Notes: generated by a model not told the origin, from the letters alone. Positions 16,020 to 26,288 are shown, numbered from the stretch's first letter. The stretch: 64,000 nt of DNA from Lentisphaera araneosa HTCC2155 (GCF_000170755.1 NZ_ABCK01000011.1:123039-187038), one strand, 5' to 3'. A program made the numbers and translations.

Positions 16020-19000
16020 ATGTCCGACCAATCCTCTATTTTCGTCATCGATTCCATGGCCTATATTTTCCGTGCTTTCTACGGCATTCGCGCCAATATG
16101 CATTCAAAAGATGGTCTACCCACAAATGCTTTATTTGGATTTATTAACTCCTTCGAAAATATTATTCGCGACTTTAATCCTAGTCATGTGGTTGCCGTAT
16201 TTGATGCGGGTTCAGAAACTTTTCGTAACGAGATGTACTCCGAATATAAAGCTAACCGCAAAGAGTGTCCTGAAGAACTCAAACCTCAGTTCGATTTAGT
16301 GAAAGAATACATTGCCCTTCGCGGTATCCCCTTACTGATCCAAAAAGGTTTCGAGGCCGATGATATTATTGCGACCGTCGCAAAACAAGCCACTGGATCA
16401 CATATCAAAACGGTTATTTGCTCTGGCGACAAAGACTTAATGCAACTCGTTAATGATGATACCTTGATCTGCCACACTCATAAAAATAACTTGATGATTG
16501 ACGCTGAAAAAGTGGTGGAAATCATGGGAGTTCGTCCCGACCAGATCGTCGACTACCTCTCCATCTGCGGTGATAGTGCAGATAATATCCCAGGCCTTCC
16601 AGGAATTGGCCCAAAGGGCGCGGCTAAACTTCTCGCTGAATTCGACAACCTCGAAACGATTCTTGCGAGCCATGACAAAATCAAAGGTAAAAAGCAATCT
16701 GAAACGATTCGTGAAAAAGCTGACTTAGCCACCCTTTCCAAATCACTCGTCATTCTCCAAGATGAAATGACTCTCGACAAAAGCTATGAGGAACTCGTTC
16801 CTTCACAACCAGACTTTGATGGCCTTGCTGATTTCTATGAACGCATGGGCTTTGCCCGCTTCCTCCGCGACCTCCCCAACATCAAAGCAAGTTACGAAGG
16901 CAATAGCAAACCGACACTTAAACAATCCCTCAGTTCTGGCGGGCCTGTTACATTACGAGTCGAAACTTTTGCACCACGTCCTTTCCAACACGAAATCCTC
17001 AAGCTCAATGCTGAGTTTGAAAGCCGCTTAGAGTTTGATGTCTTAGCAGAAATGAGCCACCTTGGCAAAAACTCAGAAGAAATTTTCATCGCCTTAAAAA
17101 ATGCCTTCAATAAATGTGACCTGACTCTCGCCAGCGAAAACCACACCGTCATTCCTGAAGACCTCGAGAGCAAAAGAAAATGCACATTAACTTGGGAATG
17201 GCTTGCAGCCACATGGCTCCATGACATTGAGCTAGGCCTTGAACAAATCGCCTCTAATCACCTACCTCTAATCCAAGAACACCTCTTTTTAAATGCGAAG
17301 TTCGCAGAGCTTCTAGCGACAGCAACAGTTGAGTACAACTCGCAGAGACACGACTACAATATCGTTAAATCTATTCCTGAACTCAAAGCCGTTTTAGATG
17401 AAATCACTAAAGCAAAACTCCCCGTTTCTTTTGATACCGAAACAACTGGTCTCGATGTACGTAGTGCAACTATTGTCGGCCTCGGCTTAGCCATTCGCGA
17501 TCACCACGCCTGGTACATCCCTTTCAATAGCGACCTAGACAAAGAAGAGATCCTCAAAGAAATTAAACCTTTCTTTGCTGATAGTAGCCTTAAGTTTTTT
17601 GCGCAAAACGCAAAATTTGACCTGCAAATGTTACACTATGCTGGCATTGAAGTCAAAAACATCGATTTCGACACTTTAGTGGCCTCCTTCATCTGCAACC
17701 CCTCGCGTCAATTTCACGACCTAGATTCACTCTCCCTCCACTACTTAAACTACCGTAAAATTTCTACGGAGTCACTCATTGGCAAAGGCAAGAAGCAAAT
17801 TTCCATGGCCGACTTACCCGTTGAAAGAGTCGCTACCTACTGCTGTGAAGATGTAGACATCACCTTACGCCTGAGAAATGAACTCGAAGCTGAACTCCAC
17901 CGTCGCGACCTACGCAATTTATTTGACGAAATGGATATCCCACTTATTCCCGTTCTTAGTAAAATGGAAAATAATGGTATTTCTATCAACCTCGGAACTC
18001 TAGAGAAAATCTCTTCTGACTTCAGTGCTGAACTCAAAAAGTGCGAAGAGCAAATTCACGCTCTCGCTGGCCATGAGTTTAACATCAACTCACCAAAACA
18101 AGTGGGCGTTGTACTCTTTGAAGAAATGGGACTGAAAGCTGGTAAAAAAACAGCCACAGGCTACTCAACGAGTGCTGAGGTCTTAGAAAACCTTGCAGCA
18201 GAATCTGAAATTGTTCGCGCTATCCTGCGTCATCGTACACTTAGTAAATTAATTTCAACTTATGCTGACGCCCTCCCAAAAGAAGTGAGTGAACTCGACC
18301 AACGCATTCACACGCGCTTTTCGCAAACGACTGCTGCCACGGGTCGTCTTGCTTCTACTCAGCCCAACTTGCAGAACATCCCTACTCGTACAGCTGAAGG
18401 CAAAAGCATTCGTTCCGCTTTCCAAGCTCCAGAGGGACACCACTTCATTTCTTGTGACTACTCACAAATTGAATTGCGTATCATGGCAGAACTCAGCCAA
18501 GACCCAGGCTTACTCGAAGCCTTTAATAATGATTTTGACGTACACACTCACACGGCTTCTCTCGTTTTTGAAACTGAATTAAGTGAAGTCACCAAGCAAC
18601 AACGCTACGCAGCAAAAGCAGTTAACTTTGGCATTATGTTCGGTCAAGGCCCCTACGGCTTGGCTAAAGAAATTGGCGTAAGTGCCGATGAAGCCAAGCA
18701 ATTCATTTCAAATTACTTTAAGCGTTATCCTGACGTCCAAAAATTCATGGCAAAATGTGTTGAGGATGCACGTGATAAAGGCTACTCCGAAACTTCTTTT
18801 GGTCGTCGTCGCTACTTACCCGAAATGCTCTCGTCAAATGGCCGCATTCGCTCAGGAGCTGAACGCATCTCAGTCAACTCACCGATCCAAGGAACGGCAG
18901 CAGATATTATTAAGATCGCCATGATCAAAGTTGCTGACGAATTAGAAAAACGTCAGCTGAAATCAAAAATGCTACTTCAGATCCACGATGAATTACTCTT

Positions 19001-19130
19001 TGAAGTCCCTGATGATGAGCTAGAAATCATGAAAGAACTCATTCCACAAATCATGACCGATATCCCACAAATCAAAGTTCCTCTAAAAGTCGACTGTGCA
19101 GCCGCAAAATCATGGGATCAGTGCGATTAA
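16020..19130 (+). CDS. polA: DNA polymerase I
   Basis: 1036 residues, longer than the usual 900-930. Three domains: 5' nuclease (about 1-290; FDAGSETFRNEMYSEYKANR, SGDKDLMQLV, GDSADNIPGLPGIGPKGAA), 3'-5' exonuclease (about 450-640) with FDTETTGLD (Asp472, Glu474) and a complete acidic set, so proofreading is expected, and the polymerase with DYSQIELR (Asp813), the O-helix KAVNFGIMFGQGPYG and QIHDELLFEV (Asp990). The extra length is a linker of about 100 residues between nuclease and exonuclease domains. An AAGG site overlaps the antiporter stop. Acts in Okazaki fragment processing and repair. Confidence 0.98.
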   Translation: MSDQSSIFVIDSMAYIFRAFYGIRANMHSKDGLPTNALFGFINSFENIIRDFNPSHVVAVFDAGSETFRNEMYSEYKANRKECPEELKPQFDLVKEYIALRGIPLLIQKGFEADDIIATVAKQATGSHIKTVICSGDKDLMQLVNDDTLICHTHKNNLMIDAEKVVEIMGVRPDQIVDYLSICGDSADNIPGLPGIGPKGAAKLLAEFDNLETILASHDKIKGKKQSETIREKADLATLSKSLVILQDEMTLDKSYEELVPSQPDFDGLADFYERMGFARFLRDLPNIKASYEGNSKPTLKQSLSSGGPVTLRVETFAPRPFQHEILKLNAEFESRLEFDVLAEMSHLGKNSEEIFIALKNAFNKCDLTLASENHTVIPEDLESKRKCTLTWEWLAATWLHDIELGLEQIASNHLPLIQEHLFLNAKFAELLATATVEYNSQRHDYNIVKSIPELKAVLDEITKAKLPVSFDTETTGLDVRSATIVGLGLAIRDHHAWYIPFNSDLDKEEILKEIKPFFADSSLKFFAQNAKFDLQMLHYAGIEVKNIDFDTLVASFICNPSRQFHDLDSLSLHYLNYRKISTESLIGKGKKQISMADLPVERVATYCCEDVDITLRLRNELEAELHRRDLRNLFDEMDIPLIPVLSKMENNGISINLGTLEKISSDFSAELKKCEEQIHALAGHEFNINSPKQVGVVLFEEMGLKAGKKTATGYSTSAEVLENLAAESEIVRAILRHRTLSKLISTYADALPKEVSELDQRIHTRFSQTTAATGRLASTQPNLQNIPTRTAEGKSIRSAFQAPEGHHFISCDYSQIELRIMAELSQDPGLLEAFNNDFDVHTHTASLVFETELSEVTKQQRYAAKAVNFGIMFGQGPYGLAKEIGVSADEAKQFISNYFKRYPDVQKFMAKCVEDARDKGYSETSFGRRRYLPEMLSSNGRIRSGAERISVNSPIQGTAADIIKIAMIKVADELEKRQLKSKMLLQIHDELLFEVPDDELEIMKELIPQIMTDIPQIKVPLKVDCAAAKSWDQCD

Positions 19131-19148
19131 TAAATAAGCTTAATTCAA

Positions 19149-19685
19149 GTGAAAGACTTAGAAACAAATGGGTATGCTAAAAACCTCCACCCATTTACTG
19201 ATGAAGAACTCAAATTCTTTGAACAAACTGTAGAAAAAGTCAAGGACCTTGAACTTGAAGATAGAAAGAACGTTTTTGCTCAAGAGCCTAAACTACGTGA
19301 TTTAATTGAACAAAAGCTCAAACAAGTCGCTCCAAATTACTGTACAAGTAATTACTGTTTCTATTTAGAAAAAAACGCTAAACAAAACTGGCCCTTAGCT
19401 CTTCACCAAGACCTCAATTTTCCTTCATACTTAGAAGAAACGTCGAAAAATATTCGCGAAACAGGATTTTGGTTTAGAATCAACTTAGACTCAAGCGATC
19501 GATTTACGGGAGCTTTAAAAGTCATCCCCCAGAGCCACAAAAACCCAAATAAAATCAAGCCTATTTTTTTAGATAACTCCGCCGGAGAAGTCATCTTGTT
19601 TAAACCATTGCTATTTCATGGCTCAAATAAGATGACTGTTAATCATAGAAGGCGCGTCTTCCAAGTTTTGTGTCAATTAAAATAA
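19149..19685 (+). CDS. Phytanoyl-CoA dioxygenase (PhyH)-like Fe(II)/2-oxoglutarate oxygenase
   Basis: 178 residues, GTG start, short for the family. The iron triad is visible: HxD in ALHQDLNF (His86, Asp88) and the distal His157 in PLLFHGSN, followed by RRRVFQVLC, whose Arg would bind 2-oxoglutarate. TGALKVIPQSHK is the usual strand before the distal His. Substrates of bacterial members are diverse and the substrate here is unknown. Starts 18 bases after polA, so may be cotranscribed; converges with the next gene with a three-base gap. Confidence 0.82.
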   Translation: MKDLETNGYAKNLHPFTDEELKFFEQTVEKVKDLELEDRKNVFAQEPKLRDLIEQKLKQVAPNYCTSNYCFYLEKNAKQNWPLALHQDLNFPSYLEETSKNIRETGFWFRINLDSSDRFTGALKVIPQSHKNPNKIKPIFLDNSAGEVILFKPLLFHGSNKMTVNHRRRVFQVLCQLK

Positions 19686-19688
19686 GTT

Positions 19689-20081
19689 TTAAGCTTGGTA
19701 GAAGACTCTTTCGAGCCCAAGCCATTGTTCACCATCTGGAGTTCCTTCCACACGCTTTTGGCAAGGATCGGTCTCTTTCCACCAACGCAGCGTTTCTTCA
19801 TCCTGAGGGAATTTACCCATATCAGCTTCTAGGTCAGTTCCCACATACTCAAAAAAGCTAAATAAGTACTTTTTACCATTGATGGGTGCGACAAAGATAT
19901 TGTAGTTACGAATATTGCATTCGTGAATCTTAGCTTGTACACCTTCCCAGACATTAGCGTGTAGCTCGCGATAATAAGCTTCTTTTTCTAAGTCCAATTC
20001 AACCATTGAACCAAATCTTTGAACACTGTCTTTATCAAGGCTTTCTTTGGGGTTGGTACTACCGTAAATTGCTTCGCTCAT
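19689..20081 (-). CDS. L-rhamnose mutarotase-like protein
   Basis: 130 residues. The core YYRELHANVWEGVQ, NIRNYNIFVAPINGKKYLFS, and WWKETDPCQKRV matches the RhaM family (ferredoxin-like alpha/beta barrel), including the catalytic His in ELHANVW. These enzymes interconvert sugar anomers. About 20 extra residues precede the family core. AAGGA precedes the ATG by 6 bases. No rhamnose or fucose genes are adjacent, so the sugar is unknown. Confidence 0.85.
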   Translation of the reverse strand: MSEAIYGSTNPKESLDKDSVQRFGSMVELDLEKEAYYRELHANVWEGVQAKIHECNIRNYNIFVAPINGKKYLFSFFEYVGTDLEADMGKFPQDEETLRWWKETDPCQKRVEGTPDGEQWLGLERVFYQA

Positions 20082-20211
20082 ATTAAGTCCTTATTGTGGG
20101 TTGTTTATAAAAACTAATGTCTCATTTTTCTTAGTATTTTACAAGTGGCATCTCTAGCTAAAAAGACTTAATGAACTTTTGTCAAAATTTCGATCACCAA
20201 ATTCTATAAAA

Positions 20212-20246
20212 ACAAAAAAAGCCTCACTCGAAATGAGTGAGGCTTT
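20212..20246 (-). terminator. Terminator of the DEAD-box helicase gene
   Basis: GCCTCACTC (20221-20229) pairs with GAGTGAGGC (20235-20243) around a five-base loop; on the minus strand it is followed by a seven-T run. It lies 14 bases after the helicase stop. Confidence 0.92.
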
Positions 20247-20259
20247 AAAATATTAATTC

Positions 20260-21888
20260 TTAGCGACGTTTATTGCGGTGATGATGACCACCGTTGCGCT
20301 CTTGGTGACGAGAGCCACCTTTATTGCGATTACCGCTATGCTTATTGCCACCACGTTTTTGAGCAAACTTTCGCTCAGAGTGCTTCTTATCATGATCGTC
20401 TGTCATTCCTTCTAGAGGAACTTCAGCTGGTAATTGCATTTCGATATAACATTCAATCTCTGGAAGCTCAAAGCCACTATTTTCATCGGCAAAACTAATC
20501 GCTTTACCCAATGCTGAGGCACGACCGGTACGTCCGACACGGTGAACATAATCTTCAGGTTCGTACGGTAGCTCATAGTTCACAACATGACTTACATCAT
20601 CAACGTGGATACCGCGACCGGCTACATCTGTAGCTACTAGAACTTGTACTTTACCAGAACGAAACTCTTCTAGAATGCGCATACGCTTCTTCTGAGGTAC
20701 ATCACCAGTGAGAAGCTCGAGCTTATCGACGCCATACTGATAAAGTTTATCTGCTAAGCGTTCACAGTCAAATTTGCGGTTGGCAAAAATGATCATGCGC
20801 TTCACTTCTTCATTTTTAAGATGCCAAAGAATCACGTTTTCTTTTTGATTAGCCGTTACTGTGTAGACTTTTTGGTCAACATTCTTAGAAACGATTGTCT
20901 CGGGATTGATCTCAACTTTTTCGTACTTCTCATTGAGCCAACTCGCCGCGAGGTTGAGTACCGATTGATTGAGCGTCGCTGAATAAAGCTGAGTAATTCG
21001 TTTATCACGCCCAGGAAGGTAGCCGACAATTTTTCTCACATCAGGAATAAAACCCATATCGAGCATGCGGTCAGCTTCATCAATACATAAAAACTCGACT
21101 TCACGGAGGTTGATCATTTTACGACGATGGTAATCCATCAAACGGCCTGGCGTGGCCACGGCAATATCTACTCGTCCACGTAAAATTTGTGCTTGCTTAT
21201 CAAAATCCATACCGCCAAAGAAAGTTTCGACGCGAATATCGCAATACTTACCTAAGCCTTCTGCATCGGCACCAATCTGTAAGGCTAACTCACGAGTCGG
21301 CGCTAAGATGAGTGCGCGAGGTGTCCCCGCTTTAACTTCAGTTTGTGGGTTATTTACAAAGTGATTGTACATAGAAATCAAAAATGCAGCGGTCTTACCC
21401 GTACCTGTTTGCGCCTTAGCGGCAACATCTTGTCCCTTAAGAGAGATTGGTAGAACACCCTCTTGTACTGGGGTACAAAACTTAAAGTCCATCTCATGAA
21501 TAGCTCTCTGAACTGCAGGACATAAATCCATTGAAAGAAAAGCTTTCTTGCCCTCTTCTACAGGAATCTCCGTAGGTGCAACCCAAGAGTTATCTGTCTT
21601 GGCAGGAGTTAAAGGCGTTACATTGACGTGCTGAGCTTTGTGTTGTCTTTGATTGTTATTTTTAGGCTTAGATTCATGCTTTTGATTGTTGTTTCTAGGC
21701 TTGGAATCGTGCTTTTGATTATTCTTCCCTTGCTTTTGCCCGTGAGAAGATTGATTATCCTGCGATTTCTTTTGCTCGTGATTTTTCTTATTCTGATTCG
21801 AGCCTTGTTGGGCTTGGGGCTTGGGAGCCTCTTGCTCTTTGGTTGGCTCTGGTTCACCACCAAAAATTTTCTTCAAAAAGCCTAACAA
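20260..21888 (-). CDS. DEAD-box RNA helicase (RhlB/RhlE type)
   Basis: 542 residues. Helicase core about 115-470: FCTPVQEGVLPISLKGQD (Q motif), AQTGTGKT, PTRELALQIG, IDEADRMLDMGF, YSATLN, IIFANRKFDCERL, HRVGRTGRAS. Flanked by a low-complexity N-terminal arm of Gln, Asn, Lys and His (about 15-90) and a C-terminal basic tail rich in Gly, His, Asn and Arg, both typical RNA-binding extensions. The start is TTG, supported by GGAGA seven bases upstream. Unwinds RNA in decay or ribosome assembly; it sits downstream of the dcw cluster in the same direction but separated by 160 bases. Confidence 0.95.
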   Translation of the reverse strand: MLGFLKKIFGGEPEPTKEQEAPKPQAQQGSNQNKKNHEQKKSQDNQSSHGQKQGKNNQKHDSKPRNNNQKHESKPKNNNQRQHKAQHVNVTPLTPAKTDNSWVAPTEIPVEEGKKAFLSMDLCPAVQRAIHEMDFKFCTPVQEGVLPISLKGQDVAAKAQTGTGKTAAFLISMYNHFVNNPQTEVKAGTPRALILAPTRELALQIGADAEGLGKYCDIRVETFFGGMDFDKQAQILRGRVDIAVATPGRLMDYHRRKMINLREVEFLCIDEADRMLDMGFIPDVRKIVGYLPGRDKRITQLYSATLNQSVLNLAASWLNEKYEKVEINPETIVSKNVDQKVYTVTANQKENVILWHLKNEEVKRMIIFANRKFDCERLADKLYQYGVDKLELLTGDVPQKKRMRILEEFRSGKVQVLVATDVAGRGIHVDDVSHVVNYELPYEPEDYVHRVGRTGRASALGKAISFADENSGFELPEIECYIEMQLPAEVPLEGMTDDHDKKHSERKFAQKRGGNKHSGNRNKGGSRHQERNGGHHHRNKRR

Positions 21889-22047
21889 TATATTTCTCCA
21901 ATTATAATTAATTCGCTGAATCTAGGCGGGATATGCCTTTTCTACAAGCCCCATACAGAAGTCAGTGGGTTTAACACAAGCTTATTATGCCAGTTTGACA
22001 GTCATAAACTCTTATTAATTAATAGCACTCTAGAAAGAGGTCTAATT

Positions 22048-22398
22048 TCATTGACGAGGGAAAACCGCTCCAGCCCCTTTTTTCACTATTCCGCCGCGCT
22101 CCATACTGACTTCGTAATAGACAATTAAGGCACCTTCGTGAACAACGGCCGTGAGATCAAGATCATACTTCCATCCATCCACTTCACCGGATGTCTCTAA
22201 TGGTTTATTTAACTTCACACCCGAAGCAGGAAACTCCACTCGGGAGCCATCACTCAACTTGTAGTAACACTCCACGCTATATGCCCCATCATAAATTTCA
22301 TAAGCCGTTACGCGCCAATTTGGATCGCTCTCTACTGGCTTAAAAAAGCTACATGAGCTCAAGAAAAAGAGACTTAAGAGAATCAATATATTTTTCAT
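22048..22398 (-). CDS. Small lipoprotein at the end of the dcw cluster
   Basis: 116 residues, family not recognised. The N-terminus MKNILILLSLFFLSSCSFFK is a lipoprotein signal with lipobox LSSC (Cys16), so it should be lipid-anchored, probably in the periplasm. The rest is a beta-rich domain of about 95 residues with a single further Cys. It starts 4 bases after mraY and belongs to the same operon by spacing, so a role in envelope assembly is plausible but unproven. Confidence 0.75.
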   Translation of the reverse strand: MKNILILLSLFFLSSCSFFKPVESDPNWRVTAYEIYDGAYSVECYYKLSDGSRVEFPASGVKLNKPLETSGEVDGWKYDLDLTAVVHEGALIVYYEVSMERGGIVKKGAGAVFPRQ

Positions 22399-22402
22399 TT
22401 AC

Positions 22403-23506
22403 TTACCTTATTTTTAAAGTTGCTAGACCTACGGCGGCACAGACTGCCCCAATGATCCAAAATCGAGTCACAATTTGAGTTTCAGACCACCCCTTTTTTT
22501 GGAAATGGTGATGAATGGGAGCCATTAAAAAGATGCGCTTGCCACCCGTTGCTTTGTAGTAAAGAGTTTGTAATAAGGAAGAACCCGCTTCCATCACAAA
22601 AACACCGCCAATAATTGGCAAAATCATTTCTTGCTTAACAATAATCGCCATGATCCCTAGAGATCCACCGAGAGCTAAACTTCCCGTATCACCCATAAAC
22701 ATCGCAGCCGGCTTACTGTTATACCACAAAAAGCCCATACAAGCACCCACAACTGCAGCGCCAAACACGGCCGCTTCACCGCAACCCTTGATATAAGGCG
22801 TGCTTAAATATTCAGAATATGCCACATTACCACAAAGATAGGCAATGAGCATATAACTCATCATGGCAATAATCATGGCTCCTGTTGCCAAGCCATCCAT
22901 GCCATCGCTAATATTAACTCCATTGCCTGTTCCCCAAAGTACAAAAACACCGTAAATCATAGCAATCCACATGGGCATATAGAGAAGCGCTTCTTTCATA
23001 AAAGGAATCGTCAAAAGTGGCGCACTATCACGAGTGTCTGGAGCGCGATAAAGAATAAAAATTGCGGCAATCGCAATAATCATTTCGGCAAAGAGACGTA
23101 ATTTACCGGAAACTCCATCGTTTCCAAGTGGGCCCTTCATGCGACGAATTTTTCGGAAGTCATCCCAAAAACCTAAAAGACCGAAGCTAAGCATCACCAT
23201 GAGACACAAGCGCGTAACCATAAGATCTAAGCGTGCCCACAATATCGTGGAGACGAATACAGCAATAATAATGAGAATCCCCCCCATTGCTGGAGTCTTA
23301 CCCTTGATGGCACATAGCTCTTCTTCAGACACAAAACCAGCTAAACGCTGGGGTGCCACGGCAAACTCTTTAAGAAAGCGAATCATTGCCGGAGCAAATA
23401 TTACCACAATAAGAAAAGCTATAGCTGCTGCACCCGCTGAACGAAAGGTTAAGTATTTAAAGATCCTAAGTGGAGAGTCATCATATTGACTGAGCCAATA
23501 AAGCAT
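22403..23506 (-). CDS. mraY: Phospho-N-acetylmuramoyl-pentapeptide-transferase
   Basis: 367 residues, family length. Integral membrane enzyme that moves phospho-MurNAc-pentapeptide from UDP onto undecaprenyl phosphate, giving lipid I. Ten membrane segments are apparent. Diagnostic motifs: GFWDDFRKI (the Asp-Asp pair), GVNISDGMDGLATG, MFMGDTGSLALGG, and APIHHHFQKKGW. Follows murF by two bases and is followed by a small lipoprotein gene. Confidence 0.98.
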   Translation of the reverse strand: MLYWLSQYDDSPLRIFKYLTFRSAGAAAIAFLIVVIFAPAMIRFLKEFAVAPQRLAGFVSEEELCAIKGKTPAMGGILIIIAVFVSTILWARLDLMVTRLCLMVMLSFGLLGFWDDFRKIRRMKGPLGNDGVSGKLRLFAEMIIAIAAIFILYRAPDTRDSAPLLTIPFMKEALLYMPMWIAMIYGVFVLWGTGNGVNISDGMDGLATGAMIIAMMSYMLIAYLCGNVAYSEYLSTPYIKGCGEAAVFGAAVVGACMGFLWYNSKPAAMFMGDTGSLALGGSLGIMAIIVKQEMILPIIGGVFVMEAGSSLLQTLYYKATGGKRIFLMAPIHHHFQKKGWSETQIVTRFWIIGAVCAAVGLATLKIR

Positions 23507-23508
23507 TT

Positions 23509-24876
23509 TTAGTCCCTAAGTTTGTGATAAATTTTTTCCAATTGTATACCCCGCGATCCCTTAAAAAACAAGGTCTCATTTACTTTTATATTCTCCTTTA
23601 AAAAAGCTCCTGCTTCTAAGCTATCTAAAAAAGCTTTTCCTTCTTGATTCACTTCTTTAAAACACTCTCCCACAGTCACTAAGTCAAAGCCTTGCATCGC
23701 CTTTGCTTTGTCGAGAATTTCCTGATGATATTTCTTCGCCATATCACCTAACTCCAACATATCTCCAAGAACCAAAACCCCTGACTTATAGACTGATTTC
23801 ACCCAATCCAAAAAGGCTGAAGTACTTTGCGGGTTGGCGTTATAGCAGTCGAGAACAAAAGTTTGATCTTCTACTTTCTCTGTCTTCATGCGCATTCCTG
23901 GGAGTGCAACGGATGATAAAGCAGATTTAAGATCTGAAATTGTGAAGGAATACTCCTCTTGATAATTTTCGAGTAAGGCTACACAGGCACAAATATTCAA
24001 TAACTGATGCTCACCGCTTAAAATACTTTCTAAACTTAGGCTTTCACCACTTTTAAGTTTCACTAAAAACGTACTTTTTTCTAAACCTAATTCGTAAGAT
24101 CCGAGGCGTACATCAGCATACTTCTCTTTCCCGAAGGAAATATAAGTTATGTCTTTTCGCTCAGGCAAAGCATCTTCAATTCTCTTTACTAAGGCCGCAG
24201 GAACTATGGCAACACCATCTCGCGCCATGTAGCGAAAGATATCAATTTTCTCATCAAAAATAGCATCTATACCCGAGAAATTCCCAATATGCGATGCGCC
24301 AACTGAAGTTAAAATGGCCGCATGAGGAACGACAATTTTTGCGAGATCCGCAATCTCGCCCGGATGATTTGTCCCCACCTCCAAACTAAAAAAACTCTCA
24401 TCACCTTTTAATCTCACAATATTTTGCGTTACACCAATATGGTTATTCGTATTTCCATGTGTACTTAAAACTTGCTTAGGTCGAATAAACTCTAAGAGCT
24501 GACTTAAAATGGCATTGGTACTGGTTTTACCCGAGCTCCCCGTAATCCCAAAACGCCTGGCTGACTTTTGCTTTTGCAATAAAAAGTGACCCAATCTCTG
24601 CCAAGCCTTAACTGTGTCATCCACTTTAATCATTGCCACAGAGTCTAAAGTTAGTAGCTCCACCTCTTTAGCGACCACCAAGACGCGCGCACCTTTTTCG
24701 ACCGCCAAATCTAAATAATTATGCCCGTCAAAATTATCACCTTCAAAAGCAAAAAACACCGTGTCAGTCAAATCTTTACGCGTATCACTCTCAAATGCGC
24801 GATAATCATCATAGTTTGCATCTCTTACCAAAGCTTCTCCGTTTAAGGCTTGGCATAATTCGTTAAAGTCTAACAT
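23509..24876 (-). CDS. murF: UDP-N-acetylmuramoyl-tripeptide--D-alanyl-D-alanine ligase
   Basis: 455 residues. Cytosolic ATP-dependent ligase that adds D-Ala-D-Ala to the UDP-MurNAc-tripeptide. P-loop FGITGSSGKTST at about residue 110; SLEVGTNHPGEI and the DCYNANPQST motif are MurF-specific. N-terminal substrate-binding, central ATPase and C-terminal Rossmann-like domains are all present. The start overlaps the murE end by seven bases. Confidence 0.96.
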   Translation of the reverse strand: MLDFNELCQALNGEALVRDANYDDYRAFESDTRKDLTDTVFFAFEGDNFDGHNYLDLAVEKGARVLVVAKEVELLTLDSVAMIKVDDTVKAWQRLGHFLLQKQKSARRFGITGSSGKTSTNAILSQLLEFIRPKQVLSTHGNTNNHIGVTQNIVRLKGDESFFSLEVGTNHPGEIADLAKIVVPHAAILTSVGASHIGNFSGIDAIFDEKIDIFRYMARDGVAIVPAALVKRIEDALPERKDITYISFGKEKYADVRLGSYELGLEKSTFLVKLKSGESLSLESILSGEHQLLNICACVALLENYQEEYSFTISDLKSALSSVALPGMRMKTEKVEDQTFVLDCYNANPQSTSAFLDWVKSVYKSGVLVLGDMLELGDMAKKYHQEILDKAKAMQGFDLVTVGECFKEVNQEGKAFLDSLEAGAFLKENIKVNETLFFKGSRGIQLEKIYHKLRD

Positions 24877-26288
24877 GAACTTTCTTCCTCAATCAATTTT
24901 CTACATAAACTCCGATCACTAAAACTTTCGATGTGATCTTTAAAAATTTGTTTTTCTTCATGACCTTTTCCCGCTATGAGCAAGCAGTCATTCGGCTCTA
25001 ATTCTTCCCATGCCAACCGAATCGCTTGTTCTCTATCAAAAATCACTCGCGCTTCTTTCTTTTTCGACGATAAGATATCATTAATAATTTGCTGCGGATC
25101 CTCACTACGTGGATTATCATTCGTCAAAATAACTTCATCAGCTAAATCAGATGCTTCCCCCATGCCATAGCGTCGGGCGGGATCTCGATCGCCACCGCAA
25201 CCAAAAACTATAGAGAGTTTCTCTCGGCAATTTTTGCGAAGTTCGCAAATTACCTTTTCCAAAGCTTCTTGAGCATGGGCGAAATCAACAATTACCTGTG
25301 CTCCATTATTTTTCTTGAATAGTTCCATCCTACCCGGAATTCCAGAAAATTTCTCCATGGCTAATTTAATCTTGCCCACATAACTAGGACCCAAGATCTC
25401 TTTAACTAAAAGCATGGCTCCAGCCGCATTATATATATTGTATTCCCCTAAAAGCTGAGGCAACAAACACTCCGTCCCCTCTAGCTTCACGGAGTTTTGC
25501 AATACTTGACAATCACTATCTGGATCCTGTGAAAACACTTTAGTTTGCGAATCTCGCAAACGTTTTCCATAGGCATCATCACTGTTCACAATTTTAATTT
25601 TTGAATCATAATCATCAAAAAGTGACTTTTTAGCGCTAAAATAATTCTCCATAGAGCCATGGTACTGCAAGTGATCCTCACTCAAATTAGTGAAGAGCAC
25701 GGCTTCAAATCCCAAGCCATATAGACGCTGCTGATCGAGGCCATGACTCGAAGCTTCTAAAACCACGTATTCCGCACCACCTTTTGCAACTTCCGCAAAA
25801 AAGCTATGTAATTCTTCAGCTCCAGGAGTTGTTAAAGCACTCGCTTTCATTTCACCACCAAGTCCCCGACCAAGAGTCCCTATAATAGCCGTCGATTTGC
25901 CAAGATGATTGAGCAAGTATTGAATGATATAAGCTGTACTCGATTTACCATTGGTTCCTGTCACAGCAATAATCTTGAGATTTTCACTTACATGAGCATG
26001 AAATAAATCCGCCAAAAGTGCATTCGCTTTTCTTATATCATCAATACAAATCTGAGGGATGGCCACATCGAGGAATTCTTCACATAGTAATAGTCTTGCG
26101 CCTTTCGCTAAAGCTTCGGTAATATAAGCCTTGCCATCTTGTTGAGTTCCCTTTAATACGGAAAAAGCGAAACCCTCTTTTATTTTTCGTGAATCAGAAC
26201 TAAAGCCATAGATCAACTCGGGCAACACCCCACTTAAACGAGGGTTGAGCTCTTCTAGCATTTCTAAAAAATCATTACTTGACTTCAT
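24870..26288 (-). CDS. murE: UDP-MurNAc-L-Ala-D-Glu:meso-diaminopimelate ligase
   Basis: 472 residues. Adds the third residue of the peptidoglycan stem. P-loop VTGTNGKSSTAYI at about 105; TTPGAEELHSFF, LEASSHGLDQQR and the C-terminal ILTNDNPRSEDP are characteristic. The DNPR motif is the known signature of meso-diaminopimelate specificity (lysine-adding enzymes lack the Arg), so this organism should make DAP-type peptidoglycan. Overlaps the ftsI end by 14 bases. Confidence 0.96.
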   Translation of the reverse strand: MKSSNDFLEMLEELNPRLSGVLPELIYGFSSDSRKIKEGFAFSVLKGTQQDGKAYITEALAKGARLLLCEEFLDVAIPQICIDDIRKANALLADLFHAHVSENLKIIAVTGTNGKSSTAYIIQYLLNHLGKSTAIIGTLGRGLGGEMKASALTTPGAEELHSFFAEVAKGGAEYVVLEASSHGLDQQRLYGLGFEAVLFTNLSEDHLQYHGSMENYFSAKKSLFDDYDSKIKIVNSDDAYGKRLRDSQTKVFSQDPDSDCQVLQNSVKLEGTECLLPQLLGEYNIYNAAGAMLLVKEILGPSYVGKIKLAMEKFSGIPGRMELFKKNNGAQVIVDFAHAQEALEKVICELRKNCREKLSIVFGCGGDRDPARRYGMGEASDLADEVILTNDNPRSEDPQQIINDILSSKKKEARVIFDREQAIRLAWEELEPNDCLLIAGKGHEEKQIFKDHIESFSDRSLCRKLIEEESSC

